64,000 nucleotides of DNA from Christensenellaceae bacterium. GTDB taxonomy: Bacteria; Bacillota; Clostridia; Christensenellales; Christensenellaceae. Position 1 is the stretch's first letter; each line of letters opens with the position of its first letter. Where the stretch lies: positions 2,704,447 to 2,768,446 of the forward strand of contig AP025580.1 in the NCBI GenBank assembly GCA_022846035.1, written 5' to 3'. The notes under the pieces are model-generated. The model was not told where the DNA came from. It searched no databases and saw only the letters and a list, made by a program, of their open reading frames with translations. The position numbers were made by a program, and so were the translations under genes. Below, one piece after another: positions 18,128 through 26,054 of the stretch.

Positions 18128-18352
18128 TTATTTTCCGCCATCCATGCCGCCAATCAGCTCAAGCGCTTTGGCCAGGTCCTCTTTATCCACGTAAATATCA
18201 TCTCCATAAGGAGAAAAACCCATATAAGCTTCCAGCGCCTCGCCTGCCTGCTTGCCCTGTACGACACAAACAATATTGTTTTGGTTGAGGACTTCCACAA
18301 TCATTTCTGTCTGCACGTTACTTTCGGTAGCTGCCAGAAAAACACTCTTCAT
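18128..18352 (-). CDS. DUF2007 small protein
   Basis: A 74-residue protein with the DUF2007 pattern: a strand-helix segment (VFLAATESNVQTEMIVEVLNQNNIVCVV) and a terminal DDIYVDKEDLAKALELI. This ferredoxin-like, ACT-resembling fold is annotated as a putative signal transducer without proven ligand. The MKSVF start has AAGGAG at ideal spacing. It lies 10 bases downstream of ychF on the same strand and is probably co-transcribed with it. Confidence 0.85.
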   Translation of the reverse strand: MKSVFLAATESNVQTEMIVEVLNQNNIVCVVQGKQAGEALEAYMGFSPYGDDIYVDKEDLAKALELIGGMDGGK

Positions 18353-18362
18353 ACCATACTCC

Positions 18363-19460
18363 TTACACATTGAAACGGAACAGCACGACGTCGCCGTCCG
18401 CAATCACATATTCCTTGCCTTCCTGACGGACCAGCCCCTTTTCCTTTGCTGCCTGCATATCTCCGTCGCATTCGTTTTTAAGCGTATCAAAGGCGATCAC
18501 CTCCGCCTTGATGAATCCGCGTTCAAAATCGCTGTGAATTTTGCCCGCAGCCTGCGGCGCTTTTGTGCCGCGCGTAATCGTCCATGCCCGCACTTCCTTT
18601 TCTCCTGCCGTCAGGTAGCTGATGAGGCCTAAAAGCGAATAAGATTTTTTGATCAGCTTGGAAAGACCGGATTCCCCGATCCCCAGTTCCTCGATGAACA
18701 TCTGCTTTTCTTCCTCGTCCATGCCCGCAAGGTCCTCTTCGATCTTTGCGGAGATCGTCACTACCTCGCTGTTGTGCTCCTGCGCATACTCCAAAAGCGG
18801 CTGCAAGGCAGGCAAACTATCGTTCCCCACCTGGTCCTCTGCGATATTGCCCACATAAATAATGGGCTTATCCGTCAGCAGGAACATGGAGTGCAAAACT
18901 TCTTTCCCTTCGTCGTCCAATTCGATATTGCGCGCAAAATTACCCTTTTCAAGCTCTTGCAGCAGCGTCTTTGCTACCTGTGCCTCGACCTTGAACTTTT
19001 TGTCGCCCGTTTTTTGCATTTTCAGGGCTTTGTCCAGTCGTTTTTGCACGGTCTCCATATCGGCAAATATGAGTTCGTAATTAATGGTCGTCACGTCGCG
19101 AAGCGGATCAATGCTTCCGTCTACATGCGTGATGTTATCGTCCTCAAAGCACCGCACCACCTCGATGATCGCGTCTACTTCGCGGATATGCGAGAGGAAT
19201 TTGTTTCCCAGGCCCTCACCCTTGCTCGCGCCCTTTACGAGTCCGGCAATATCCACAAACTCAATCTGCGCCGGCGTAAACTTCTGCGGATGGTAAATCT
19301 CCGCCAGGTAATCCATGCGCGCGTCCGGCACGGAAACGATTCCATAATTCGGTTCGATGGTACAAAACGGATAATTCGCGCTCTGCGCGCCTGCCTGCGT
19401 CAGCGCATTAAAAAGCGTACTCTTTCCAACATTGGGAAGCCCAACAACACCTAATTTCAT
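18363..19460 (-). CDS. ychF: YchF/EngD ribosome-associated ATPase
   Basis: A 365-residue Obg-family P-loop protein that hydrolyses ATP rather than GTP and binds ribosomes. The P-loop [10 protein letters not shown] is at residues 7-16, and the [20 protein letters not shown] switch region is near residue 70. The G4 region carries the ATP-specific NIAED in place of NKxD ([10 protein letters not shown]). The C-terminal TGS domain covers the last 80 residues and ends [12 protein letters not shown]. The length is standard. It starts convergent-free upstream, 173 bases from the divergent uppP gene. Confidence 0.97.
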   Translation of the reverse strand: MKLGVVGLPNVGKSTLFNALTQAGAQSANYPFCTIEPNYGIVSVPDARMDYLAEIYHPQKFTPAQIEFVDIAGLVKGASKGEGLGNKFLSHIREVDAIIEVVRCFEDDNITHVDGSIDPLRDVTTINYELIFADMETVQKRLDKALKMQKTGDKKFKVEAQVAKTLLQELEKGNFARNIELDDEGKEVLHSMFLLTDKPIIYVGNIAEDQVGNDSLPALQPLLEYAQEHNSEVVTISAKIEEDLAGMDEEEKQMFIEELGIGESGLSKLIKKSYSLLGLISYLTAGEKEVRAWTITRGTKAPQAAGKIHSDFERGFIKAEVIAFDTLKNECDGDMQAAKEKGLVRQEGKEYVIADGDVVLFRFNV

Positions 19461-19539
19461 TTTATTTTAAGAAACTCCTTATTGTAACCCGCCGCCAATC
19501 AGTATAAAATACAGATATAGACGTGTTTTTCTGAAAATC

Positions 19540-19593
19540 TTGCAACCATTTTATTATAATCGGTATCTTATTTTTCCGCAAGCATGGTTGTAA
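19540..19593 (+). promoter_or_regulatory. uppP promoter with flanking inverted repeat
   Basis: A promoter (TGAAAA at 19532, TATAAT at 19555) has the arm TTGCAACCAT between its -35 and -10 regions. The near-perfect complement ATGGTTGTAA lies 34 bases downstream. The arms could be operator half-sites or a leader stem, and which they are is not resolved. Confidence 0.4.
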
Positions 19594-19633
19594 AAAACGC
19601 GCGACAGATAGCGCAATGAAGAAGGAGCATTTT

Positions 19634-20434
19634 ATGGGTTTTTTGGAATCGATAGTATTGGGTATCGTACAAGGCTTCACGGAATTCCTGCCGGTCTCCA
19701 GTTCCGGACACCTCACCTTATTGCAAGGTCTTATGGGCCTCAATGAAGTTCCGATCCTCTATGACGTCATGCTGCATGTGGGCACACTTATCGCGGTGTT
19801 CATTGTTTTATGGCCGGAGATCGTGGCCATCATCACGCATCCTGTAAAAAATAAGCTCGGCATGCTGATTCTGGCGACCATTCCGGCTGTCGTCGTTACA
19901 TTGATCGCGGAAAAGCTGGCGCCCGAGGTCTTTGCGGACGTGCTCAATGGAAAATATCTGGCGATCGGTTTTTTTGCTACCACGGGCGTGCTTGTGCTGT
20001 GCGAGGTCATCGCGCGGCATATGGAGCGCAAACGTGACGTGGAGCTTCCGCAGGCTATGGCGATGGGTCTTATGCAGGCGGCCGCCATTCTTCCCGGCCT
20101 TTCGCGCAGCGGCTCCACCATTGCCGGCGGCCTTTTCACCGGCGTGGGGCGCGAGCGAGCGGCAAAATACGCGTTTTTGATGTCTATTCCGGCCATCCTC
20201 GGCGGCGTTGTATTTGGCGCAAAGGACGCTGCGGAAAACGGCATGGGCGACGTTTCCATTCCTATGGTGCTGGTTGGGCTTGTTGTCTCCGCAATATGCG
20301 GTTTTATTGCGATCAAGTTTATGCTCAGGCTTATCAGCAAACATAAATTGTACGGCTTTGCCGTATACACGGCTGTGATCGGCGTGGTGGTACTTGTCCT
20401 TACCAATTCGAATCCCACGTTATTTATGTCGTAA
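19634..20434 (+). CDS. uppP: undecaprenyl-diphosphatase
   Basis: A membrane phosphatase (BacA/UppP family) that recycles undecaprenyl diphosphate to the monophosphate carrier for cell-wall synthesis, and can confer bacitracin tolerance. The catalytic motifs are EFLPVSSSGHL near residue 20 and PGLSRSGSTIAGG near residue 160, followed by RERAAKYAFLMSIPA. The 266 residues contain about eight membrane segments. The MGFLES start has GAAGGAG upstream, which is preferred over MKKEHF. It is a single-gene transcript with its own promoter and terminator. Confidence 0.96.
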   Translation: MGFLESIVLGIVQGFTEFLPVSSSGHLTLLQGLMGLNEVPILYDVMLHVGTLIAVFIVLWPEIVAIITHPVKNKLGMLILATIPAVVVTLIAEKLAPEVFADVLNGKYLAIGFFATTGVLVLCEVIARHMERKRDVELPQAMAMGLMQAAAILPGLSRSGSTIAGGLFTGVGRERAAKYAFLMSIPAILGGVVFGAKDAAENGMGDVSIPMVLVGLVVSAICGFIAIKFMLRLISKHKLYGFAVYTAVIGVVVLVLTNSNPTLFMS

Positions 20435-20466
20435 ACACCAGGTTATTTCTTTTATAGCGTATATCC

Positions 20467-20500
20467 AAAAGAGCGGACGGTAAGATACCCGCTCTTTTTT
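20467..20500 (+). terminator. terminator after uppP
   Basis: A stem of AAAAGAGCGG and CCGCTCTTTT with a 12-base loop is followed by a T-run, 32 bases after the uppP stop. Confidence 0.85.
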
Positions 20501-20543
20501 TGGTAACCGCTTGTATATCAAAAAACCAGTCTAAAATCATATT

Positions 20544-20659
20544 TGTGACCGCTATTGTGACCGGAAAGACCGATTTTTTTAAAAGTCTCACGTTTTGTAA
20601 AATATCCGCGCTTTGAAATTCTTTTTGTGACCATTTATGTGACCTGCGATGATTACAAT
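20544..20659 (+). promoter_or_regulatory. two pairs of 12-bp-spaced direct repeats before surface protein gene
   Basis: TGTGACC occurs at 20544, 20556, 20626 and 20638, that is, two tandem pairs each with a 12-base period and 82 bases between the pairs. The second pair sits where the -35 of a possible TACAAT -10 element (20654-20659) would be. Helically phased direct repeats overlapping a -35 are typical of response-regulator activation sites (LytTR or OmpR type). The regulator is not in this window. Confidence 0.5.
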
Positions 20660-20715
20660 GAAGTCAATGCAAAACATCAGTAAATGAAAATACCGTATTG
20701 ACGGAGGATAAACAA

Positions 20716-23298
20716 ATGCGTACGAACAGAAAAACAGTGAGAAAAAATAGAAAGGGATACAAGGCCTTTATGTGTGCGGTCCTTGCAGGCGCAATGATCT
20801 TCGGTTGCTCCGGCGTGGCTTTTGCGGCAGACTGGTATATCGACAACGGCGACATCACGGTCGAAGCCGGCGAGGGCGGCCACAACGTCACGCAGTCCGG
20901 TAACACCACGTGGGACGATACGGAAGTTGTCATCAAACAAAACGACCAGGAAAATGCGACCAGCAATACCGTCACGGTAAAGGGCGATGGAAACAATAAA
21001 GCAGAAGTAACGCTGGACGGCGTGAATATCGAGGCGGAAATCGGCAAGGCAGGCGTCAAGGTGGAAGGCGACGCCGATATTACGCTTGCGGATGGCTCGG
21101 AAAACAAGGTGACCGGCGGCAGCGGTGCGGCAGGCGTCGAGGTGGAAGCGGGCGACAGCGTAACCATAAGGGGCGAAGGCAGCCTTGAGGCAAACGGCGG
21201 GCTCAACGGCGCGGGCATAGGCAGCGGCGAGCGTGAGCACGCGGGCGACATCACTATCGAGGGCGGAACGATCAACGCGAACGGCGGCGGATATATCCAG
21301 GGCAATGGCGGCGGTGGCGCGGGGATCGGCGGCGGCAATAACGGCCACGGCGGAAACATAATCATCAAGAACGGCGATGTAACGGCGACCGGCCAGGGCG
21401 GCGGCGCAGGTATCGGCGGCGGAAGCAACGGTTACAATGCGTCTACAGGAAACGGCGCAACGGTAACGGTCAACGACGGCAAAGTAAACGCGACCGGCGG
21501 TAACCAGGGCGCGGGCATTGGCGGCGGCTTTCAGAGAACCGGCGACGTAACGATCAACGGCGGCGACGTAACGGCGCAGGGCGGCAGCACGGGCGGCGCT
21601 GGAATCGGCGGCGGACTTTACGGTTGGGGCGACGCCAACACCATAACCATCACAGGCGGAAAAATTGACGCGACGGGCGGCGGTTCTGCAAGTCTTGGCG
21701 GCGCGGGTATCGGCACGGGCGGCAGAGGCAGCAGCGTGGCGGGCGGTACGATCATCATTACAGGCGATGCGGAAATCACCGCGCAAGGCGGCTCCGGCGC
21801 AGCCGGTATCGGCGGCGGCGATAAGCAAAACAGCGGTACCATAACGATTGATGACGCAGCCGTCAGCGCTTCAGGCGGTAACAACGGCGCCGGTATCGGA
21901 AGCGGTGCAGACGGTGCTGTCGGCGTCATCACCATAAACAGCGGCAAAATAAATGTGGCAGGCGGCCAGGGCGGCGCGGGCGTTGGCGGCGGCGCGAGAA
22001 ACCAAGGCGGCACGGTTGAAATAGGCGAAAACGCATCCGTAACGGCAATTGCGGGAACGGGCGCAGCCGGTGTTGGCGGCGGCACTTATGGCAAGGCCGG
22101 CACCATCATCATCAAGCAGGGCGCAAAGGTCTACGCATTCTCGGACGGCACAAAAAAATGGGCGATCGATATTGATAACGGCACATTATCACAGATCGAA
22201 AGCATACTGAACGGAAGATTCGACGGCATCAACAATAAAGGCAAGGTAGACGATACCACGGCGCTCCCGCTCGGAACTGAGGTTACGCTCAATATCGTCG
22301 ATACGGACGGCAATGTGATCGATACGATCACGCTTCCGATCTTTTATGAAAACAAGGTCTTAAAGGACGAAAACGGCAAAACCATATGGGACGAGGACGG
22401 CAATCCGAAAATAGAAAAGATATGGCATACCTATCATTCTTTCGCGCTGCAGCTTCCGGACGGCGAATATTATATCCAGAACAGCGATAACCAGTATAAC
22501 AACCAGTTTACGAATTATCCGTACGACATGGCCGATCTTTCGGACAGGGGCATGCTGTTCGTGGTAAAAGACGGCCAGATGCTGAATTACGACGAAATCA
22601 ACTGGACGGATACGAATCCCCTGCCGGTTCCCGAAGACCCTGATCCTGAAGATCCTGACCCGGAGCAGCCGGATGTAACGCCGGTAGAACCCATTGTTCC
22701 GGACAATCCCGACGGCGGTACGATAACGCCTGTGACGCCGGATACAGTCACTCCGGTCACTCCCGACGCGGCGATTCCGGTAGCGCAGGTTTTGACAGAT
22801 ACCCCTGCGGCGGCAGGTCCGCAAACGGTAACGATCCCTGAGCAGCAGACCCCTCTTGCTTCGGGTACGGTCCAGGGTCAGGACAACCAGGATGAAGTAC
22901 AGATCGAGGATCCGCAGGTCCCGCTCGCGGCAGGAAACGATACCCTTGGAAACGCGCACTGGGCGCTTTTGAACCTGATCCTGATGCTCGCGACGGCGAT
23001 CGTCATGATCGTATTGCTGGTCGGATACTTTACCGGCAAAAAACACAAGGATGAACAGACGCAGCAAGAGGGCAAACTCAAACGGCGCGGCATCGCCCGT
23101 CTATTGAGTATCCTGCCCGGCGTGAGCGCGCTCATCGCTTTCCTGCTCACGGAGAACATGAACCTGCCCATGCAGCTCACGGATGAATGGACGCTGCTGA
23201 TGGCAGTCATCGCCATCGTCCAGGCAGTCATCATATTCTTCACTTTCAAAAAGCACAAGGACGAAGAAACGCCAGTTTCTGAAACGCAAAAGGCGTAA
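20716..23298 (+). CDS. large secreted Gly-rich beta-helix-like surface protein with C-terminal membrane segments
   Basis: An 860-residue protein whose signal peptide ends near AFA-ADW (residues 37-39). From about 165 to 455 it has ten copies of the core G-A-[AG]-G-[IV]-G-x-G, each followed by a short strand such as G-x-I-T-I and an x-A-x-GG turn. The period is about 28-33 residues, consistent with a parallel beta-helix adhesin. A folded region, a D/E/P-rich stalk (EDPDPEDPDPEQPD, then TP repeats) and three hydrophobic segments (about 748-770, 795-812, 825-848) follow. There is no LPxTG sorting signal, so anchoring is by membrane insertion. GGAGG precedes the ATG. The ligand is unknown. Confidence 0.85.
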   Translation: MRTNRKTVRKNRKGYKAFMCAVLAGAMIFGCSGVAFAADWYIDNGDITVEAGEGGHNVTQSGNTTWDDTEVVIKQNDQENATSNTVTVKGDGNNKAEVTLDGVNIEAEIGKAGVKVEGDADITLADGSENKVTGGSGAAGVEVEAGDSVTIRGEGSLEANGGLNGAGIGSGEREHAGDITIEGGTINANGGGYIQGNGGGGAGIGGGNNGHGGNIIIKNGDVTATGQGGGAGIGGGSNGYNASTGNGATVTVNDGKVNATGGNQGAGIGGGFQRTGDVTINGGDVTAQGGSTGGAGIGGGLYGWGDANTITITGGKIDATGGGSASLGGAGIGTGGRGSSVAGGTIIITGDAEITAQGGSGAAGIGGGDKQNSGTITIDDAAVSASGGNNGAGIGSGADGAVGVITINSGKINVAGGQGGAGVGGGARNQGGTVEIGENASVTAIAGTGAAGVGGGTYGKAGTIIIKQGAKVYAFSDGTKKWAIDIDNGTLSQIESILNGRFDGINNKGKVDDTTALPLGTEVTLNIVDTDGNVIDTITLPIFYENKVLKDENGKTIWDEDGNPKIEKIWHTYHSFALQLPDGEYYIQNSDNQYNNQFTNYPYDMADLSDRGMLFVVKDGQMLNYDEINWTDTNPLPVPEDPDPEDPDPEQPDVTPVEPIVPDNPDGGTITPVTPDTVTPVTPDAAIPVAQVLTDTPAAAGPQTVTIPEQQTPLASGTVQGQDNQDEVQIEDPQVPLAAGNDTLGNAHWALLNLILMLATAIVMIVLLVGYFTGKKHKDEQTQQEGKLKRRGIARLLSILPGVSALIAFLLTENMNLPMQLTDEWTLLMAVIAIVQAVIIFFTFKKHKDEETPVSETQKA

Positions 23299-23310
23299 TC
23301 CCAAACAGAT

Positions 23311-23344
23311 AAAAGGCAATGCCACGAGGCATTGCCTTTTTTGT
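23311..23344 (+). terminator. terminator after surface protein gene
   Basis: A 13-base-pair stem (AAAAGGCAATGCC with GGCATTGCCTTTT) with a 4-base loop is followed by TTGTTG. Confidence 0.9.
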
Positions 23345-23407
23345 TGTTCGTGTCTTTATAAATCTGCTATAATTGAATCAAACAATACAGACCGCCAGGG
23401 GGGCCAA

Positions 23408-24043
23408 ATGTCACAGAAAAAGCTTGATTACAAAAAGGAATACAAGGACTTATACATGCCGAAAGCAAAACCTATGCTTATCGAAGTACCCGCTATGAAT
23501 TTTATCATGGTGGATGGCAAGGGCGCGCCCGAGGGGAACGAATATCCGCGCGCGATGCAGGCGCTCTATTCCTTAAGTTTTACCATCAAAATGAGCAAGA
23601 TGGGCGGCATGCAGCCGGACGGATATTTTGAATACGTCGTACCCCCTTTGGAAGGCCTGTGGTACGGTGACAAGGGCTCCTTTGAGCAAAACGACCGCGA
23701 CGCCTGGCTGTGGACGTCCATGATCCGCCAGCCGGAATTCGTGACGCGGGAAGTCTTTGACTGGGCCGTTCACCAGTGCCGTATAAAAAAACCGGAGGTA
23801 GACGTTTCCCTGGCCCGCTTTGAGACCTTTACCGAGGGCTTATGCGTGCAGATGATGCACATTGGCCCCTATTCCAAAGAAACCGCTACCATCGAAGCCC
23901 TGCACCGTTTCATGGAAGAAAACGGCCTTGCGGACATGACGGGCAACGTGCGTAAGCACCATGAGATTTATCTTGGGGACCCGCGGCGCACCGCTCCGGA
24001 AAAGCTGAAAACAGTGATCCGCCTGCCCGTGGAGAAAGAGTAA
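23408..24043 (+). CDS. GyrI-like small-molecule-binding protein
   Basis: A 211-residue stand-alone GyrI-like domain (SHV2/BmrR C-terminal fold) with no DNA-binding part. Typical segments are MLIEVPAMNFIMVDGKGAP, near residue 20, and GLCVQMMHIGPYSKETATIEALHRFM, near residue 150. The terminal YLGDPRRTAPEKLKTVIRLPV is characteristic. Such proteins bind small amphipathic ligands, and some act as hydrolases. GGGGGGCC lies before the ATG, and a TATAAT box about 35 bases upstream suggests its own promoter. It is convergent with the flavodoxin gene. Confidence 0.88.
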   Translation: MSQKKLDYKKEYKDLYMPKAKPMLIEVPAMNFIMVDGKGAPEGNEYPRAMQALYSLSFTIKMSKMGGMQPDGYFEYVVPPLEGLWYGDKGSFEQNDRDAWLWTSMIRQPEFVTREVFDWAVHQCRIKKPEVDVSLARFETFTEGLCVQMMHIGPYSKETATIEALHRFMEENGLADMTGNVRKHHEIYLGDPRRTAPEKLKTVIRLPVEKE

Positions 24044-24078
24044 AGCCGCGTTCCGAACGTCCATTTTCCAAAGACTAC

Positions 24079-24561
24079 TTATTTGACTCCAATGTCGCGC
24101 AGCCACGCGGATACTTCATCGCGTGCTTTTGTGCTGCCGTTTCCGTAAATCTCAAACGCTGGCAGCAGCCTGGACTGCGGGCACAGCTTTTCCATATCCT
24201 GCGCGACCCGCGCGAGGCCGCCGCCCCCATGCGTACAAAACGGTATCACTGTCTTTCCGTCCGTGTCGTGTTGCTCCAAAAAGGCCGCGACCGGCGGCGC
24301 GACTGTGCTCCACCAATTAGGCGATCCGACAAAAATCGTGTCGTATTGCTTAAATCCCGCGCACCGCGTTTCCAGCTCGGGCCTGAAGCCCGCGCGAATT
24401 TCCTGCTGTGCCTGCTTTACCACCGCATCGTATTCCTGAGGATACGGCGTTTTCGGTTCGATCTCCAGAACATCGCCGCCTGTCTCCTCACCGATCAGCT
24501 GCGCTATCTTCTGCGTATTGCCTGAATGGGAATAGTATACAATCAAAGTGTTGCTTTTCAT
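24079..24561 (-). CDS. flavodoxin
   Basis: A 160-residue FMN-binding electron carrier or quinone/nitro-reductase partner. The phosphate loop is YYSHSGNTQKIAQ at residues 9-21. Isoalloxazine loops are at FVGSPNWWSTVAPPV, near residue 78, and THGGGGLAR, near residue 110. Its promoter has a 19-base spacer with a perfect palindrome, the MerR-family type, so it is probably induced by a stress-sensing MerR protein. The ATG spacing to the promoter leaves a short leader. The physiological partner is not evident. Confidence 0.92.
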   Translation of the reverse strand: MKSNTLIVYYSHSGNTQKIAQLIGEETGGDVLEIEPKTPYPQEYDAVVKQAQQEIRAGFRPELETRCAGFKQYDTIFVGSPNWWSTVAPPVAAFLEQHDTDGKTVIPFCTHGGGGLARVAQDMEKLCPQSRLLPAFEIYGNGSTKARDEVSAWLRDIGVK

Positions 24562-24598
24562 TTGTTTGTCCTCTTTTCTTTATTTCGCTGTTTTTTTG

Positions 24599-24629
24599 AT
24601 CATACATCCTGGAGTGCACTCCAAGTCAA
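24599..24629 (-). promoter_or_regulatory. MerR-type promoter of flavodoxin gene
   Basis: On the minus strand TTGACT and TATGAT are separated by 19 bases rather than the usual 17. The spacer contains the perfect 14-base palindrome TGGAGTGCACTCCA. Long-spacer promoters with a central palindrome are the hallmark of MerR-family activation by DNA distortion. Confidence 0.8.
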
Positions 24630-24644
24630 GCACTTTTTTTACGC

Positions 24645-24674
24645 AACAAAAAAAGCCGCCTTGAAAGCGGCTTT
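24645..24674 (-). terminator. terminator after sugar-phosphate isomerase-like gene
   Basis: On the minus strand AAAGCCGC pairs with GCGGCTTT around a 7-base loop and is followed by TTTTTTG. Confidence 0.85.
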
Positions 24675-24684
24675 TGCTTGCTCT

Positions 24685-25491
24685 TTATCTCATCAATGAT
24701 TTCATATAGTTGGCATAACCCGCAAAGGCAATCCCCGGTTCCTCTAAGGAAAGATCCCAGCGTTTGAGCCACTCGAGGGAATAATATCCCTCATATCCGG
24801 CCTTTTCAAGCTGCTCGATACATTCTTTGACGGGCAAATCGCCATAGCCCACCATCGTATATTTCAGTTTCCCGTCTTCGTACATGGAATCCTTGATATG
24901 TACGTGGCGGATCAAATCGCCTAGCTCCCCAACCGTGTCAGCAGGGCTTTCATGGAAATAGCGATACGGATGATGTATATCCCAAAGCACGCCGATATTT
25001 GTTTCGCCCGCAGTATCGATCAGCTCCGCCATCCGCTTGGAATCAGCAAAAAACCCATTTGTTTCTACCAATACGTCAACATCCATCGGTTTTGCATACT
25101 GCGCGACTGCCTTTATCTGGCCGGCAATTGCGGTAATATTCAGTTCGCTGCTCTGCTCCGGACCAAAATCGCCCAATACGCGGATGTATTTTATCCCCAT
25201 ATCCTTGGCCGTATCCACATACGCTTTCGCGAGGTACACGACGTCGTCGATATGGTTTAAATCGTTCATATAACATGCCGAGGTCAGGCAAGCGATCGTA
25301 AGCCCCTTGTCTGTAAGCAGTTTTTTCGTTTTTTCGGCATTCGCGGGAGAAAATTCCGGAATACGCGTGCCGTCGATCACATTGCCAACGCCACGGATTT
25401 CGATCCCGTCATACCCCAGATCACATGCTGTGGATATAATATCTGAAAAGCTCCATTCAGGGCATCCCAGTGTAGAAAAACAAAGCTTCAT
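24685..25491 (-). CDS. xylose isomerase-like TIM barrel protein
   Basis: A 268-residue sugar phosphate isomerase/epimerase of the AP-endonuclease-2 superfamily. Metal-binding residues are suggested by the GYDGIEIRG start, the VLVETNGF segment (Glu near 140), LWDIHHPYR (Asp/His) and HVHIKDSMY (His/Asp), with YSLEWLKRW near the C-terminus. Members act on sugars, inositols or ketoses, and the substrate here is unknown. GAGGAAGC precedes the ATG. It is a single transcription unit between the flavodoxin and the merR gene, ending at a clear terminator. Confidence 0.88.
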   Translation of the reverse strand: MKLCFSTLGCPEWSFSDIISTACDLGYDGIEIRGVGNVIDGTRIPEFSPANAEKTKKLLTDKGLTIACLTSACYMNDLNHIDDVVYLAKAYVDTAKDMGIKYIRVLGDFGPEQSSELNITAIAGQIKAVAQYAKPMDVDVLVETNGFFADSKRMAELIDTAGETNIGVLWDIHHPYRYFHESPADTVGELGDLIRHVHIKDSMYEDGKLKYTMVGYGDLPVKECIEQLEKAGYEGYYSLEWLKRWDLSLEEPGIAFAGYANYMKSLMR

Positions 25492-25553
25492 AATTCGCTT
25501 CCTCCATTGCTATCTTATCAACATTTTAACATAAGGACCGTACGTTTGCAATT

Positions 25554-25958
25554 CTATGCTTCGCAGCCAATCACGCCCTCGCAGGCTTTTGCGCTTCCTT
25601 TTTCGCAGGCATATTCATAATATTTTATCTTCTGATCGATTTTTTTCAGATGTCCCTTTAATTGCTCCATCTGCGCCTCTACCGCCTTTTTCTGGTCCTG
25701 AAAAAGTTTCAGGCGTTTTTCGAGCGTGGCGTCCCCTTCCTGGTACCAATCGATATAGGTACGGATCTCCTTGATCTGCATGCCTGTGCTTTTTAAGCAA
25801 TTGATAATGGAAAGCATTTCAAGATCGTGATCTTTAAAGGCGCGCTTACCTGATTTCAATCGTCCGACAAAAGGCAGCAGCCCCTCCTTTTCATAATAAC
25901 GCAGCGTATACACCGATAAACCGGAAAGATCGGCTGCCTGCGAGATCGAATATGTCAT
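25554..25958 (-). CDS. MerR family transcriptional regulator
   Basis: A 134-residue regulator: winged helix-turn-helix at residues 1-70 (ISQAADLSGLSVYTLRYYEKEGLLPF), a dimerisation coiled coil (about 75-115), and a short tail with three cysteines (CEKGSAKACEGVIGC) that could sense thiol-reactive electrophiles. This resembles AdhR/YhdM-like aldehyde-responsive regulators. It is divergent from an iron alcohol dehydrogenase whose promoter has a 19-base spacer and palindrome 29 bases away. GCGGAGG lies before the ATG. The sensing chemistry is inferred from the tail cysteines. Confidence 0.92.
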   Translation of the reverse strand: MTYSISQAADLSGLSVYTLRYYEKEGLLPFVGRLKSGKRAFKDHDLEMLSIINCLKSTGMQIKEIRTYIDWYQEGDATLEKRLKLFQDQKKAVEAQMEQLKGHLKKIDQKIKYYEYACEKGSAKACEGVIGCEA

Positions 25959-25986
25959 TTATTTTGTACCTCCGCAAAATTTATGC

Positions 25987-26017
25987 TTGACTTCGAGTTA
26001 ACTCGAGGTTGTATGAT
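25987..26017 (+). promoter_or_regulatory. MerR-type promoter of alcohol dehydrogenase gene
   Basis: TTGACT and TATGAT are separated by 19 bases containing the perfect 14-base palindrome TCGAGTTAACTCGA. The -35, -10 and flanks are identical in layout to the flavodoxin promoter; only the palindrome differs. Confidence 0.85.
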
Positions 26018-26054
26018 TTTATTATACCATAAAAGTATTAAAGGAGTGACAAAA

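Noticed and set aside
20677..21828. Long antisense open frame (383 codons) opposite the surface protein
   Set aside because: An Ala/Arg-rich product that mirrors the Gly-rich repeats; the repeat structure keeps the opposite frame open. No start signal.
21200..22110. Repeat array that could look like a CRISPR or tandem DNA repeat
   Set aside because: The repeats are in-frame protein repeats with variable period and no conserved spacers or cas genes.
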